This document shows, piece after piece, positions 16,815-25,370 of a DNA stretch of 47,465 bases. Source of the stretch: Desulfuromonas sp. (GTDB lineage: Bacteria; Desulfobacterota; Desulfuromonadia; Desulfuromonadales; Desulfuromonadaceae); contig JAGGYC010000073.1 in the NCBI GenBank assembly GCA_021162745.1, positions 1 through 47,465 of the forward strand. The letters are read 5' to 3'. Made by a program: the position numbers and the translations under genes. The notes under the pieces were generated by a model. The model saw nothing but the letters and a program-made list of their open reading frames with translations. It had not been told where the DNA came from and made no database searches. Within the stretch, counting starts at the first letter, position 1; the number at the start of each line of letters is the position of its first letter.

Positions 16815-19139
16815 TTAAACGACCTGTTCCATGGTCCAGATACCGCAGGGGCAGATGCCGGAGCAGATGCCGCAGCCGATGCAGATATGGTCGTCGGAAA
16901 CGTACTCAAATGTACCATTCGGTCCTTCGACGCGCCGGATGGCGGCTTCGGGGCAGGCTTCGAGACACATGGAACAATCGCGACAGGTGCCGCAGGAGAT
17001 GCAGCGGGTGGTCTCTTCACGAGCATCGTGGAGTTTCAGTTGGCCACGATTGCGCGGCCGGAACAGCTCCATGCTCAGGCGGTGTTGTGGAATGGTTTCC
17101 AGTTTTTTCCGTTCGATGATTTCCAGACCGTTGAGCAGTGCATCGCAGTAGTCTGCCGCCTCATGGCCGTGGCCGATGGCGTTGGTTAACAGGCCGGGGC
17201 GGGTGGTATCACCGATGGCAAAGACGTTGTCGATGACATTCTCTTCGGCTTTCACCTGCCAGCAGCCGTTGACGTTCATCATGCCGCGGTCTGTCAGCCA
17301 GTCATGGGGAACGTAGGAGAGGTCGGGACGCTCACCGATGGAGATGATCACCATGTCGGCTTCGATCAATTCACCCTCCTTGGTGTGGAGACCTCTCACG
17401 CTGATGTGGTCGGTATGGATCGGCCAGCGGATCTCTCCACCCAGGGCTTCAACGTGATCGATCTCATTTTTGAATGCTGCCGGACGCTGAACGTCGATGG
17501 CGGTCACTTTTTTTGCTCCCATGGCATAGGCACCGAGGGCAACGTCCATGCCGGCATTACCGGCACCGATTACGACTACTTTTTTGCCGACGGTGGGTTT
17601 TTCACCGGCATTGATTTTTTTGAGGAAATCGAGCCCTTTAACCATCAGTTCGTGGCCGGGGAACGGAATGATCACGGGGTTGTGGGCACCGCTGGCGATG
17701 ATCACTGCTTCGTAATCGTTGCGAATCTGCTCAAACAGGGCACTGTCGACCTTGGTGTTGGTTTGGGTTTTGATCCCCGTATCAAGCATGCGCTGAATTT
17801 CGCTATCGAGAATTTCGCTGGGCAGGCGATCGGTGGGGATTGCTTGATAGAGCTTGCCGCCCAAACGGTTGTCCGCTTCATAGACCGTAACATCGTGGCC
17901 TTTGAGGCGCAGTTGCCAGGCTGCCGACAGGCCGCCGGGGCCGCCGCCGATGATGGCGATTTTTTTGCCGGTATCGGCAGCGCATGGTGGTGCCGGTGTG
18001 TTGACGGACAGCATACCCAGTTGTTTCATCGACACCGGAGTGTCGAGGAAGCGACGGCTGCAGGCGTCCATGCACAGGTTCGGGCACACTTGACCGCAGA
18101 CGCTGGCTGGGAACGGTGAGTAGCGCAGTACCAGCTCTAGCGCTTCTTTCTCTTTGCCTTCGCGCAACAGCTTCAGCCGATCCTGGGTGGGGATAAAAGA
18201 CGGGCAGGAGGATTGGCAGGGGGCGGCATAGCGTTTTTCCAACCAGTGTGGAATTTTCAGTCGATCATCACCGGTGTTAACCAGTCCGGCAACGTGGTTG
18301 TAGTCGTCATCGATGATATCGCCGAAGATCCCCCCCTCGACCCACTTGCCGAGACGGAATTCGTTGAGGGAGATTCGCCCCTTGGCGTTGCGTTCCTCGT
18401 AGGTTCTGGCAACGATCTTTTTCCACTGCCCCATGTCGCTGAGGGTGGCAAGCAGTTCAGGGCGCTCAATGCGTTCAAGAAACTCCGGCAGGCCGCCGGT
18501 GAGAAACTGTTGATCGGCCTCGTCGAGGTCGAGTAGCCAGACATCGTCAGACAGACCGGCCACTGGTCCGCGCACATAGAGGGTGCCGCTAACCATACCG
18601 GCGCAACCACGGTCGCCGAGAATGGAATCGAAGTTTTCGCAGTCGATGCCACAGATAACGCCGATACCGCCGCCCATGAATTCAAAGGAGAATGAGCCGG
18701 TTTTTTTCAATACCCACAGTTCCGGGGCGTCGAATGCCGGGTCATGCTTCATTAGTGAACCACTGCGGGTTCCCACCTGACCGGCGACAAAAATCTTGCC
18801 GCTGGCGGCGCAGTGAGCGGTGGTGTCGCCACTGTCGCCGAGGATGGTCAAAGTGGCACCGGAATTGAGCCAGCCGGCATCGGCCGGAGCCGAGCCGTCG
18901 ACGATGATGTCGGTCCCTTCGAGACCGAAGGAGCCGACACGTTGGCCGGGGTTCTTGACTCTGAACTTTAGCGGCGTGCCATCGGCCGTCCATAGTGGGC
19001 CGCCGATGTTGTGGTGACCCGAGGATAAAATCTCAAATTCGGTTTCACCGTTTTCGAGGGCGGTATAGATCTCTTGTAGCAATATTTGGGTGGAGATGCG
19101 CCGCTTGTCGGCGCCAAATCCATTAATTTCTGCAGCCAT
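16815..19139 (-). CDS. Glutamate synthase subunit: GXGXG domain fused to FAD/NAD(P)H oxidoreductase and two [4Fe-4S] clusters
   Basis: The 774-residue protein combines parts that are separate in ordinary bacterial glutamate synthase. Residues about 20-230 form the GXGXG beta-helix (VAGQVGTRSGSL, FMGGGIGVICGID), normally the C-terminus of GltB. Residues about 310-395 form the GltD-type cysteine-rich Fe-S helical domain (CQSSCPSF, CGQVCPNLCMDAC). Then come the FAD-binding IAIIGGGPGGLSAAWQLRLK and the nucleotide-binding VVVIGAGNAGMDVALGAYAM. Two ferredoxin-type clusters close the chain: CISCGTCRDC from residue 713 and CIGCGICSGIC from 753. It feeds reducing power to the FMN subunit encoded just upstream, 11 bases away, with which it should form the holoenzyme. 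AGGAGA precedes the ATG. Confidence 0.88.
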   Translation of the reverse strand: MAAEINGFGADKRRISTQILLQEIYTALENGETEFEILSSGHHNIGGPLWTADGTPLKFRVKNPGQRVGSFGLEGTDIIVDGSAPADAGWLNSGATLTILGDSGDTTAHCAASGKIFVAGQVGTRSGSLMKHDPAFDAPELWVLKKTGSFSFEFMGGGIGVICGIDCENFDSILGDRGCAGMVSGTLYVRGPVAGLSDDVWLLDLDEADQQFLTGGLPEFLERIERPELLATLSDMGQWKKIVARTYEERNAKGRISLNEFRLGKWVEGGIFGDIIDDDYNHVAGLVNTGDDRLKIPHWLEKRYAAPCQSSCPSFIPTQDRLKLLREGKEKEALELVLRYSPFPASVCGQVCPNLCMDACSRRFLDTPVSMKQLGMLSVNTPAPPCAADTGKKIAIIGGGPGGLSAAWQLRLKGHDVTVYEADNRLGGKLYQAIPTDRLPSEILDSEIQRMLDTGIKTQTNTKVDSALFEQIRNDYEAVIIASGAHNPVIIPFPGHELMVKGLDFLKKINAGEKPTVGKKVVVIGAGNAGMDVALGAYAMGAKKVTAIDVQRPAAFKNEIDHVEALGGEIRWPIHTDHISVRGLHTKEGELIEADMVIISIGERPDLSYVPHDWLTDRGMMNVNGCWQVKAEENVIDNVFAIGDTTRPGLLTNAIGHGHEAADYCDALLNGLEIIERKKLETIPQHRLSMELFRPRNRGQLKLHDAREETTRCISCGTCRDCSMCLEACPEAAIRRVEGPNGTFEYVSDDHICIGCGICSGICPCGIWTMEQVV

Positions 19140-19150
19140 TTATAGTCTCC

Positions 19151-20794
19151 TTAACACACGTACTGGACTTGTAAGCGGTCCGCTACGGATTTGTCCATGG
19201 CAACCAGAGCGTCAGAGCGACCAATCGGTAATGATGAGTTGCCGATCGGGGCCATCAGTTTCTTGAGTTCCTGATCCATAGCCAAAAAGTAGTTGACGAT
19301 GTTTTCCGCCACCTGTTCCGGATCAAGGCGGTGGGCCAAGGCCGGGTTCTGCGAGGTGATCCCTGCCGGGCACAGTCCGGTGTTGCAGGCATTACAGCGG
19401 CCCTGATCGTTACCGACGCAGCCGGCCATCTGTAGAATCAGCTTGCCGGTAAAGACGCCGTTGGCGCCGAGGCACATCATCTTGAAGGCATCGGCGGCGA
19501 GATCGCCGGTCTTGCCGAGGCCACCCGCCGCCCACAGTGGAATCTGACCCTGGCGGCCTTGAGTTACCGCTGCCAGGTAGCAGTCGCGCAGCTTGCTGAC
19601 GATGGGGTGGCCGGTGTGGTCGAGGGAGACCTCATGGGCCGCCGCCGTACCGCCATCAATGCCGTCGAGGAAGAAGCCGCCGACGATGTTGTACGGGTCG
19701 CGTACCAGGTTGTTGAATACCGAAACGCTGGTCGATGAAGCTGCAACCTTGATGGCGACAGGAACACGGAATTTAAAGGCCGCATTGAAGGAGAGGAACA
19801 TCTTCTGCACACTCTCCTCGATGGAGTATAGACCCTGATGGTTGGGTGGGCTGAGCAGGTCGGTCTTGGGCACACCGCGGATGGCCATGACGTGTTCAGC
19901 CACTTTCTGGGCCTGAAGCAGACCGCCGTCTCCGGGCTTGGCGCCCTGGCCGATCTTGATCAAAACCCCGGCCGGATCTTCAATCATCTCCGGCATCGCC
20001 TGGAGAATACGGTTCCAGCCGAAGTGGCCGGAGGCGATCTGCAGGATCATGTACTTGAGGTACTTGCTCTTGAGCAGCCGCATGGGTACGCCGCCTTCGC
20101 CGGAACACATCCGTACCGGCAGGCCGCACTCTTCGTTGAGATAGGCGACGGCCATGGCCACCCCTTCCCACATCCGCCACGACAGGGCACCGATGGACAT
20201 GTCGCCGATGATCACTGGATAGATTGAGTTGACGGGCGGCATATGGCCGTTGCTGACCAGCTTGCCGTTGCTGCCCAATGTCATGGGCAGTTCGTCGGCG
20301 GGCAGGATGCGACCGAAGGGGGCCAGCATGTCAAAGGTGTGCCGTTGGGCATCGAGGCTGGGGTCGGTCATCTGTGAGATGCGACCGACACGCAGCTGGT
20401 CCAGGGTGCGGATGCTGCCGGTCAGGTTCTTGCGACCACCGCGCTTTATTGAGTCGCCACCACTGCAGCGGGTGACAATCGGATGGCGCGTGTCGGGGTT
20501 GCGTACCGGCGCAATGGCGTCATTGGGGCACACTTTTTCGCAGATGCCGCAGCCGCGGCAATAGTTCTTCAGCGAGTTGACCTGCTTGATCACCGGTACC
20601 GCTGAAAAACGGGCACGGGGGTCGGGGAGGTCGCCCTCGGAGAAGATCATCCGTCGGCGCTCGATTTTTGCTTCAATGGCGCGGAAGGAGCAGGCGGCAA
20701 CGCACGAGCCGCACAGGGTGCAGCGGTTGGCGTCGTAGCGCAATTTCCATGGCAGATCGTTGGGGGTTGTATCGTGTATTTTTACTGTTTCCAT
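19151..20794 (-). CDS. Glutamate synthase FMN-domain subunit with N-terminal ferredoxin domain
   Basis: This subunit reduces 2-iminoglutarate (from 2-oxoglutarate and ammonia) to glutamate at FMN. The 547 residues start with two [4Fe-4S] motifs (Cys25/28/31/35 and Cys79/82/85/89) and continue with the FMN-binding barrel of glutamate synthase: GGVPMRLLKSKYLKYMILQI, IKIGQGAKPGDGG, the PPNHQGLYSIEE loop and GGFFLDGIDGGTAAAHE. The [3Fe-4S] ligand region CVGNDQGRCNACNTGLCP starts at 459. This is the short, archaeal-type form, lacking the amidotransferase and GXGXG domains, which are encoded on either side. Its ATG overlaps the end of the amidotransferase gene by 13 bases; TGGAGG lies 7 bases before the start. 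Confidence 0.9.
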   Translation of the reverse strand: METVKIHDTTPNDLPWKLRYDANRCTLCGSCVAACSFRAIEAKIERRRMIFSEGDLPDPRARFSAVPVIKQVNSLKNYCRGCGICEKVCPNDAIAPVRNPDTRHPIVTRCSGGDSIKRGGRKNLTGSIRTLDQLRVGRISQMTDPSLDAQRHTFDMLAPFGRILPADELPMTLGSNGKLVSNGHMPPVNSIYPVIIGDMSIGALSWRMWEGVAMAVAYLNEECGLPVRMCSGEGGVPMRLLKSKYLKYMILQIASGHFGWNRILQAMPEMIEDPAGVLIKIGQGAKPGDGGLLQAQKVAEHVMAIRGVPKTDLLSPPNHQGLYSIEESVQKMFLSFNAAFKFRVPVAIKVAASSTSVSVFNNLVRDPYNIVGGFFLDGIDGGTAAAHEVSLDHTGHPIVSKLRDCYLAAVTQGRQGQIPLWAAGGLGKTGDLAADAFKMMCLGANGVFTGKLILQMAGCVGNDQGRCNACNTGLCPAGITSQNPALAHRLDPEQVAENIVNYFLAMDQELKKLMAPIGNSSLPIGRSDALVAMDKSVADRLQVQYVC

Positions 20795-21888
20795 CGTGCA
20801 ACCTCCAGTTCCTCATTGATCACGACAATTTCTCGTTCGTTGGGGTAAATATCGGTACTCCAGTCCCGTTCGGGCAAAATCTCATTGATGCCGCACACCT
20901 CAGAAGCGATAGCGATGGTGTCTTCAGTCTGGCCGATCACCACCGGGCGCAGTTTTTTGGCATCACAGCAGGTAAACATGGTGTTGTCCGGGAGGACGCC
21001 GATAATGGTGTTCGGGCCGTTGATTTCGAGGTGGGTCAGGGACTGGCGGATGGCGCGGAGTTGCTCTGCATTCTCGCGTTCATTCATTTCGTGGAACGGC
21101 AGTGGTGTGATCACATGCTTAAAATATTGCAGTGGCCATTTCAGTTGGCGATGGATGTAATGCAGACTGTAGAGGAAGCACTGTGAATCGGATTCGAAAC
21201 CGATATAGCCACGGTGCAGCTTGGCCTGCATCTCCTTGTTCTTCTGGTAGAAGGTGTTTTCGCCGTTGGCCAGGCCGGTGTAACCTTGCAGGAAGAACGG
21301 GTGGGCGGCATAGCGAACGATGTCGTAGTTGGTGTTTTGACGACATTGGGCGGTGATCACCTTGGCGGTGAAATTTTCGTCTGCTTCCCACAAATTGAAG
21401 AAGGTGCCGATATCGCGCGGATCACCAATTTCCTTGAGGGTGACGACATCCGGCCAGAATGAGTAGACAAAACCCTGCTCATCAGGCTCAAGAGCAGCGC
21501 GCATCTTCAGGCGCATGTCGAGAAGTAACTCCTCTTTCTCTTCCTGGGTGGCATTCTTGTAGCTCTTGGGGAACGAAAAGGTTTCGAACACGTAGTTGGG
21601 CATGGCAATGATGTCAAGATCATCACTGGGGTATGTTTCCGGCACCCATTGCAGAACGCGGCGGAACCCGGCATCGTGCAGAATATTCTCGGCAAGGTTC
21701 AGACCTTCATCGGTGCAGGCCATGGACAGGGTGGGCAGGTGTTTGTAACCTTCAAAAATTCCGCCCAGATCTTGCATGACCATGGCAAACCCCGAGTTGT
21801 CATGTCCCTTTTGCTGCGATTGCATCAGCAGTAGGGCCTTGCTCGGGTGTGTGTAGTTTTTGCTTTTGATTGCTCCTATACGACACAT
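20782..21888 (-). CDS. Glutamate synthase class II glutamine amidotransferase subunit
   Basis: This subunit hydrolyses glutamine to supply ammonia to the FMN subunit. The 368 residues begin MCRIGAI, so Cys2 is the N-terminal nucleophile exposed after Met removal, as in all class II (Ntn) amidotransferases. Other family landmarks are GHDNSGFAMV, the substrate-loop region ITAQCRQNTNYDIVRYAAHP and TGLANGENTF, and GFESDSQCFLYSLHYIHRQL. It is the first gene of the three-gene operon; GGAGG is 9 bases before ATG and the coding end overlaps the next gene. The split into three polypeptides mirrors the archaeal/thermophile arrangement. Confidence 0.9.
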   Translation of the reverse strand: MCRIGAIKSKNYTHPSKALLLMQSQQKGHDNSGFAMVMQDLGGIFEGYKHLPTLSMACTDEGLNLAENILHDAGFRRVLQWVPETYPSDDLDIIAMPNYVFETFSFPKSYKNATQEEKEELLLDMRLKMRAALEPDEQGFVYSFWPDVVTLKEIGDPRDIGTFFNLWEADENFTAKVITAQCRQNTNYDIVRYAAHPFFLQGYTGLANGENTFYQKNKEMQAKLHRGYIGFESDSQCFLYSLHYIHRQLKWPLQYFKHVITPLPFHEMNERENAEQLRAIRQSLTHLEINGPNTIIGVLPDNTMFTCCDAKKLRPVVIGQTEDTIAIASEVCGINEILPERDWSTDIYPNEREIVVINEELEVARWKQ

Positions 21889-22140
21889 TAGGCATTTTCC
21901 TCCATCGTAGATTTTTCAGATTATGGTTTATGAAGCAAAAAGTATACCAATGTGTGGATGTTTTTGGTTGTTCTGCGTAACTGCTGAATTTATGAAGGAA
22001 GCTGTGAGGGTTGGTTGACGCGGGGTTGAGTTTTTTAAACGGTGTGAGTTGGCGTGTGTTTACTTTGTGTACTCAGATTGCGTTTGGTCTTTGATAAAGT
22101 TTAACGATAACTCAATGTTTAACGACAACCGATGCCTGTA

Positions 22141-22210
22141 GAAGTCCGGGACTCGCCCCGGCAGGCGACCTCCTTTTTGAAAGCCGCCAAAAAGGAGGCA
22201 AAAATCGGCT
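22141..22210. repeat. Family C-like repeat, divergent copy
   Basis: GGGACTCGCCCCGGCAGGCGAC followed by a perfect 10-bp hairpin (22169-22198) has the same order and loop (containing GCC) as the 1790-2016 copy, but with a different stem sequence (CCTCCTTTTT instead of ACTTTCTTTG). Stem identity is lost while pairing is kept. Confidence 0.5.
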
Positions 22211-22574
22211 TTTTTATTTCTGTAGCATTGAAGTGGTGAAATGATGACACTGTTTCTGACAAGACAACCGCAGCGCTGCGTAGCAACAAAAGAGCTTGCA
22301 GGCTGCCTTACGTCGCTTCGCGATTCGCAGCTATTGTTGCGTGATGACGGTGTTCTGATTGAACATGTCCCTCAAGAACTAGCATAGATTCTGTTGCACC
22401 AACATGTTGTCGCATAACGGTGCCACCGCAACACTGAGAACATCACCCACACAACCAAATATTCCTGACGCCAACGCAGTAAAAAAAGAAACTCAGTCGG
22501 CCTCAAGGCCCGACTGTCCGCCTAACTTAGGCATGACGGAAACGGACTCATCATATGTTTGAACAGAAATATCG

Positions 22575-22680
22575 CGAAGCGGGTTTTAGGCGATTTCTTT
22601 GCCCACTTTCTTTGGGGTCAATAAAGAAAGTGGGTCGGCTGCGGGGCGAGTTCCGCGACCTTGACCTTGGTATTTAAACC
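22575..22680 (+). repeat. Dispersed repeat, family C, partial copy
   Basis: CACTTTCTTTGGGG-TCAATAAAGAAAGT followed by CGGCTGCGGGGCGAGTTCC and GACCTTGACCTTGGT matches part of the 35362-35585 copy in the same orientation; the GCGGGCCGCAAAAGATC block is absent. Confidence 0.65.
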
Positions 22681-22717
22681 ACAAAAGGCTCCCGAGATAA
22701 CTCAGGAGCCTTTTGTG
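22680..22717 (-). terminator. ilvE terminator
   Basis: A 13-bp perfect stem CACAAAAGGCTCC-N12-GGAGCCTTTTGTG ends 21 bases past the ilvE stop on the minus strand. A second hairpin at 22494-22516 with a T7 run on the minus strand may back it up. Confidence 0.75.
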
Positions 22718-22737
22718 GTGTTATGTCGATAATGTAT

Positions 22738-23805
22738 TTAAAGAGTCTCTACCCAGTTGTGATCATCCGGGCATTGACCGTATTGAATGCCGGTCAGGGT
22801 GTTATACAGTTTCATGGTCAGCTCACCGGCGTCACCGGTGCCGAGTTTGACGTCGCGGCCTTTGTAGGTGAATTGGCCGACCGGGGAGACCACGGCGGCG
22901 GTGCCGGTGCCGAATGCCTCTGTCAGACGGCCGCTTTCAGCTCCATCAAGGATTTCACCGATGGTGAGCGCGTGCTCTACCACTTCATAGCCGAATTCCT
23001 TGACCAGGGTCAGAATCGAGCGGCGGGTGATGCCGTTGAGGATCGAGCCGGTCAGTGGTGACGTGTAAATCTTGCCGTCGTAGAGGAAGCAGATGTTCAT
23101 GCTGCCTACCTCTTCTACGTATTGGCGGTGAACACTGTCTAGCCACAGTACCTGATCGTAGCCTTTTTCCGCAGCCATGGTTGAAGCGTACAGGCTTGAA
23201 GCATAGTTTCCGCCGGTTTTGGCTTCACCTGTGCCGCCGGATGCAACGCGTATGTACTCGTCGGAAACCCAGATTTTTACCGGACTCAATCCCCCTTTAT
23301 AGTAGGCAGCTACGGGAGAAAGGATGATGTAGAACAGGTAGCTATCCGCTGGTTTCACTCCCAGTACCGGTTCGGTGGCGATCATGGTCGGGCGAATGTA
23401 GAGGCTGGTGCCTTCACTGTGGGGAACCCAGTCCTGCTCCAGTTTGAGTAGCTCGCGCAATGCCTTGAGGCAGAAGTCGACATCGAGTTCCGGCATGCAC
23501 ATGCGGCGGGCGCTGAGGTTGAAGCGCTCAAAGTTGTCCCGGGGGCGGAACAGGGCGATCTGACCGTCTGCGCGGCGGAATGCTTTCAGGCCTTCAAAAA
23601 TCTCTTGGGCGTAATGGAGCACCAGTGCGGCAGGGTCGAGACTGAATGGTCCATACTGTTGGATGCGCGGCGAGTGCCAGCCTTTGCCGGTGTCATATTC
23701 CATGACAAACATTCGGTTGGTAAATTCTTTACCAAAAACGAGATTGCTTTCGTCGCTAACAGGTTTTTTGATCTCATCAACAGGTAATATTTGGATGTCC
23801 GTCAT
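22738..23805 (-). CDS. ilvE: Branched-chain amino acid aminotransferase
   Basis: This PLP enzyme (fold type IV) interconverts valine, leucine and isoleucine with their 2-keto acids using glutamate/2-oxoglutarate. The 355 residues match the long, eukaryote-like BCAT group: VLHYAQEIFEGLKAFRRADG, RPRDNFERFNLSARRMCMP, YIRPTMIATEPVLGVKP, and the PLP-lysine region GEAKTGGNYASSLYA. Towards the C-terminus come VEEVGSMNICFLYDGKIYTS and the phosphate-cup segment EAFGTGTAAVVSPVG. GGAGG lies 9 bases before ATG. It stands alone, with its own terminator, next to the glutamate synthase operon that makes its amino donor. Confidence 0.95.
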   Translation of the reverse strand: MTDIQILPVDEIKKPVSDESNLVFGKEFTNRMFVMEYDTGKGWHSPRIQQYGPFSLDPAALVLHYAQEIFEGLKAFRRADGQIALFRPRDNFERFNLSARRMCMPELDVDFCLKALRELLKLEQDWVPHSEGTSLYIRPTMIATEPVLGVKPADSYLFYIILSPVAAYYKGGLSPVKIWVSDEYIRVASGGTGEAKTGGNYASSLYASTMAAEKGYDQVLWLDSVHRQYVEEVGSMNICFLYDGKIYTSPLTGSILNGITRRSILTLVKEFGYEVVEHALTIGEILDGAESGRLTEAFGTGTAAVVSPVGQFTYKGRDVKLGTGDAGELTMKLYNTLTGIQYGQCPDDHNWVETL

Positions 23806-23867
23806 ATTATGATCCTCCGCAGGAGATATTTAGCCGGATTTCTCATGAAGACCGTCGCGAGAAGTCA

Positions 23868-23985
23868 GGAAGTGCCTTGGATGCAAGGTACACTTGGAAA
23901 AACACTCGCAAGCATACTGTCCGTATGGCGAGAATGTTTTTTCAAGTGTAACGCAGCAGGCTTGGTGCTTCCGGGCTTCGTAGCA
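23868..23985. repeat. Palindromic element related in design to the family A repeats
   Basis: The core is an imperfect inverted repeat, ACTTGGAAAAACACTCGC against GCGAGAATGTTTTTTCAAGT, around CATAC-TGTCC-GTATG. The family A elements have the same plan (TTTTTTCAAG and CTTGAAAAA arms around CATACA-ACA-TGTATG), but the terminal GATGGC ends are not present. Confidence 0.5.
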
Positions 23986-24159
23986 GATTTTTGTGAGAGC
24001 TCCGGGTTCGTTTGATTGTGTGAAGTCAGACTGGTTTATCTAGCATAACTGACCCGATCCCCGCAAGGGGATTGTGTCAATATGCTGAATCCATAGGTAC
24101 GCGGTGGGTCTGTTGCCGGAGGTAATAAGGGCAAGACTGGAGCGTTGATGCGGTTTGCG

Positions 24160-24315
24160 TTAATCGTCGTTGCTTGAAACCGAATCATAGAGCAGGTTTT
24201 TTATGTTGTTACTTTGTTCTTTGTCGCTGAAGTTGCGGATGTGACGCTCAGTCTGAGCTTTTTTGGCTTGATCTTCAAGTTGTTTTGTCGATTGTGAGCT
24301 ATGTCTGCTGTCCAT
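24160..24315 (-). CDS. Small hydrophilic protein, 51 residues, unknown
   Basis: ATG 24315 has GGAG 7 bases upstream. The frame is open further up to 24375, but that start has no ribosome-binding site. The product is highly polar (MDSRHSSQSTKQLEDQAKKA, then TERHIRNFSDKEQ and an acidic SVSSNDD end), with no signal peptide, membrane segment or motif I recognise. The helical middle could be a short coiled coil. It lies alone between ilvE and the comF end. It is a plausible gene mainly because of the Shine-Dalgarno; it could be chance. Confidence 0.4.
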   Translation of the reverse strand: MDSRHSSQSTKQLEDQAKKAQTERHIRNFSDKEQSNNIKNLLYDSVSSNDD

Positions 24316-24480
24316 GCTGGTGCTCCGTCTTGAAGGGATTTTAATTGATTTTATCAGTTCTGTTTGGGGGGTCAAGGAATAAATTACCCTTGCTGGTAAT
24401 TTAGATATTTGTGGGAATACTGATTGAGAAGGTTAGGAGGCTTTTCTATTGTCGGACAGACTCCTGGGGTGGATTATGTG

Positions 24481-24541
24481 TGATGGTGTCGCAAAAACGC
24501 TGCAACGCGAGTAGCGAGCAGACTTTTTGCGATGCCATCAT
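24481..24541. repeat. Short palindromic element, family A, forming the comF 3' end
   Basis: TGATGGTGTCGCAAAAA at the left and the inverted TTTTTGCGATGCCATCA at the right (15 of 17 positions pair) enclose about 27 bases with internal pairing. These are the same ends as the 150-bp copies at 37925 and 47193, but without their long middle. The right end contains the comF stop codon. Confidence 0.7.
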
Positions 24542-25350
24542 GTGTGGCCGATCGCTCGTGCAGCGGCAACGACGGCAACGGTGTGTCCGTGCTTTTGTAG
24601 TTGGATGGTGCAGGCGCGGGCTGTTGCTGTTGTCGTTACAACGTCATCAACTAGTAAAAGTCGTTGTGGCGGCAGGTTCAATGTCGAATGGAATGCGCCA
24701 GCGATGTTGAGGTGGCGCTGGCGTGCGGACAGTTGTGATTGCGGTGGTGTGTAACGGTGTCGCTCTAGTGCTGTTGGCAATAACGGCAGGTCGAGGGTTT
24801 GCGCCAGTCGGCGTGCCAGCAGTAGCGATTGATTAAATCCCCGCTCCTTAAGGCGTTGCGGATGGAGGGGGACGGGGATGATCTGAGTTGGTGCATAGTT
24901 TTGAATCTGTTCACCAAGGGCGCGAACCATAAGTTCGCCCAGTGGAACGGCCAGTTGAGGTTTGTGTTGGTATTTGAACTGTTGGATCAGTTCGCCGAGT
25001 TGGTCAGTGTAGAGGCCGGCGGTCTGTAACCAGATAAAGGGTGCGGGGGTTGTAGAACATTGTCCACACAGGTGTTGAACGCTGCTGGTGACCAGATAGG
25101 GTTCGGCACAGATTGGACAGTTGTCTACAGGTTGGCGCAGTGCTGCGGTGAAGCAGTCGCTACATAGCGATGTTGAACCGTTGCCGTGAAGGGGATTTAG
25201 TGGGGAGCTTATGGGTCTGTGACAGGCATGGCAATGAGGTGGTAATAGCTGATGGTCGAGCCATTGCGCTTCAGCCGAGATTTGACCGCACAGCCAGTGG
25301 CAGATCGGTTGCCACCATGCTCTGGATCTCCGCTGACGTTTCGTTGCCAT
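24538..25350 (-). CDS. comF: ComF-family phosphoribosyltransferase-like protein
   Basis: ComF proteins are linked to DNA uptake and processing of incoming single strands. The 270 residues have an N-terminal zinc-ribbon region (CHACHRPI, CSDCF, CPICAEPY, CGQC), a central QFKYQHKPQLAVPLGELM, and a type I PRT fold with PVPLHPQRLKERGFNQSLLL and the PRPP loop LLLVDDVVTTTATA. GGAGG precedes ATG 25350. It ends the long cluster that starts at obgE. The last codons (ending H-T-stop) run into a palindromic repeat, so the C-terminus may have been trimmed or replaced by insertion. Confidence 0.9.
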   Translation of the reverse strand: MATKRQRRSRAWWQPICHWLCGQISAEAQWLDHQLLPPHCHACHRPISSPLNPLHGNGSTSLCSDCFTAALRQPVDNCPICAEPYLVTSSVQHLCGQCSTTPAPFIWLQTAGLYTDQLGELIQQFKYQHKPQLAVPLGELMVRALGEQIQNYAPTQIIPVPLHPQRLKERGFNQSLLLARRLAQTLDLPLLPTALERHRYTPPQSQLSARQRHLNIAGAFHSTLNLPPQRLLLVDDVVTTTATARACTIQLQKHGHTVAVVAAARAIGHT

Positions 25351-25370
25351 GGTGCCTCCAGGCTGTGGCG

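Larger units (their letters stand above)
21889..22737. other. Repeat-rich 850-bp gap between the glutamate synthase operon and ilvE
   Basis: No gene is supported. Contents: the leader of the glutamate synthase operon (21889-22100, AT-rich); a family C-like repeat at about 22141-22210 whose hairpin is CCTCCTTTTT-N10-AAAAAGGAGG; GC-richer debris to 22400; a second terminator-like hairpin at 22494-22516 with its T-run on the minus strand; a second family C copy at about 22575-22680; and the ilvE terminator. Confidence 0.6.
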
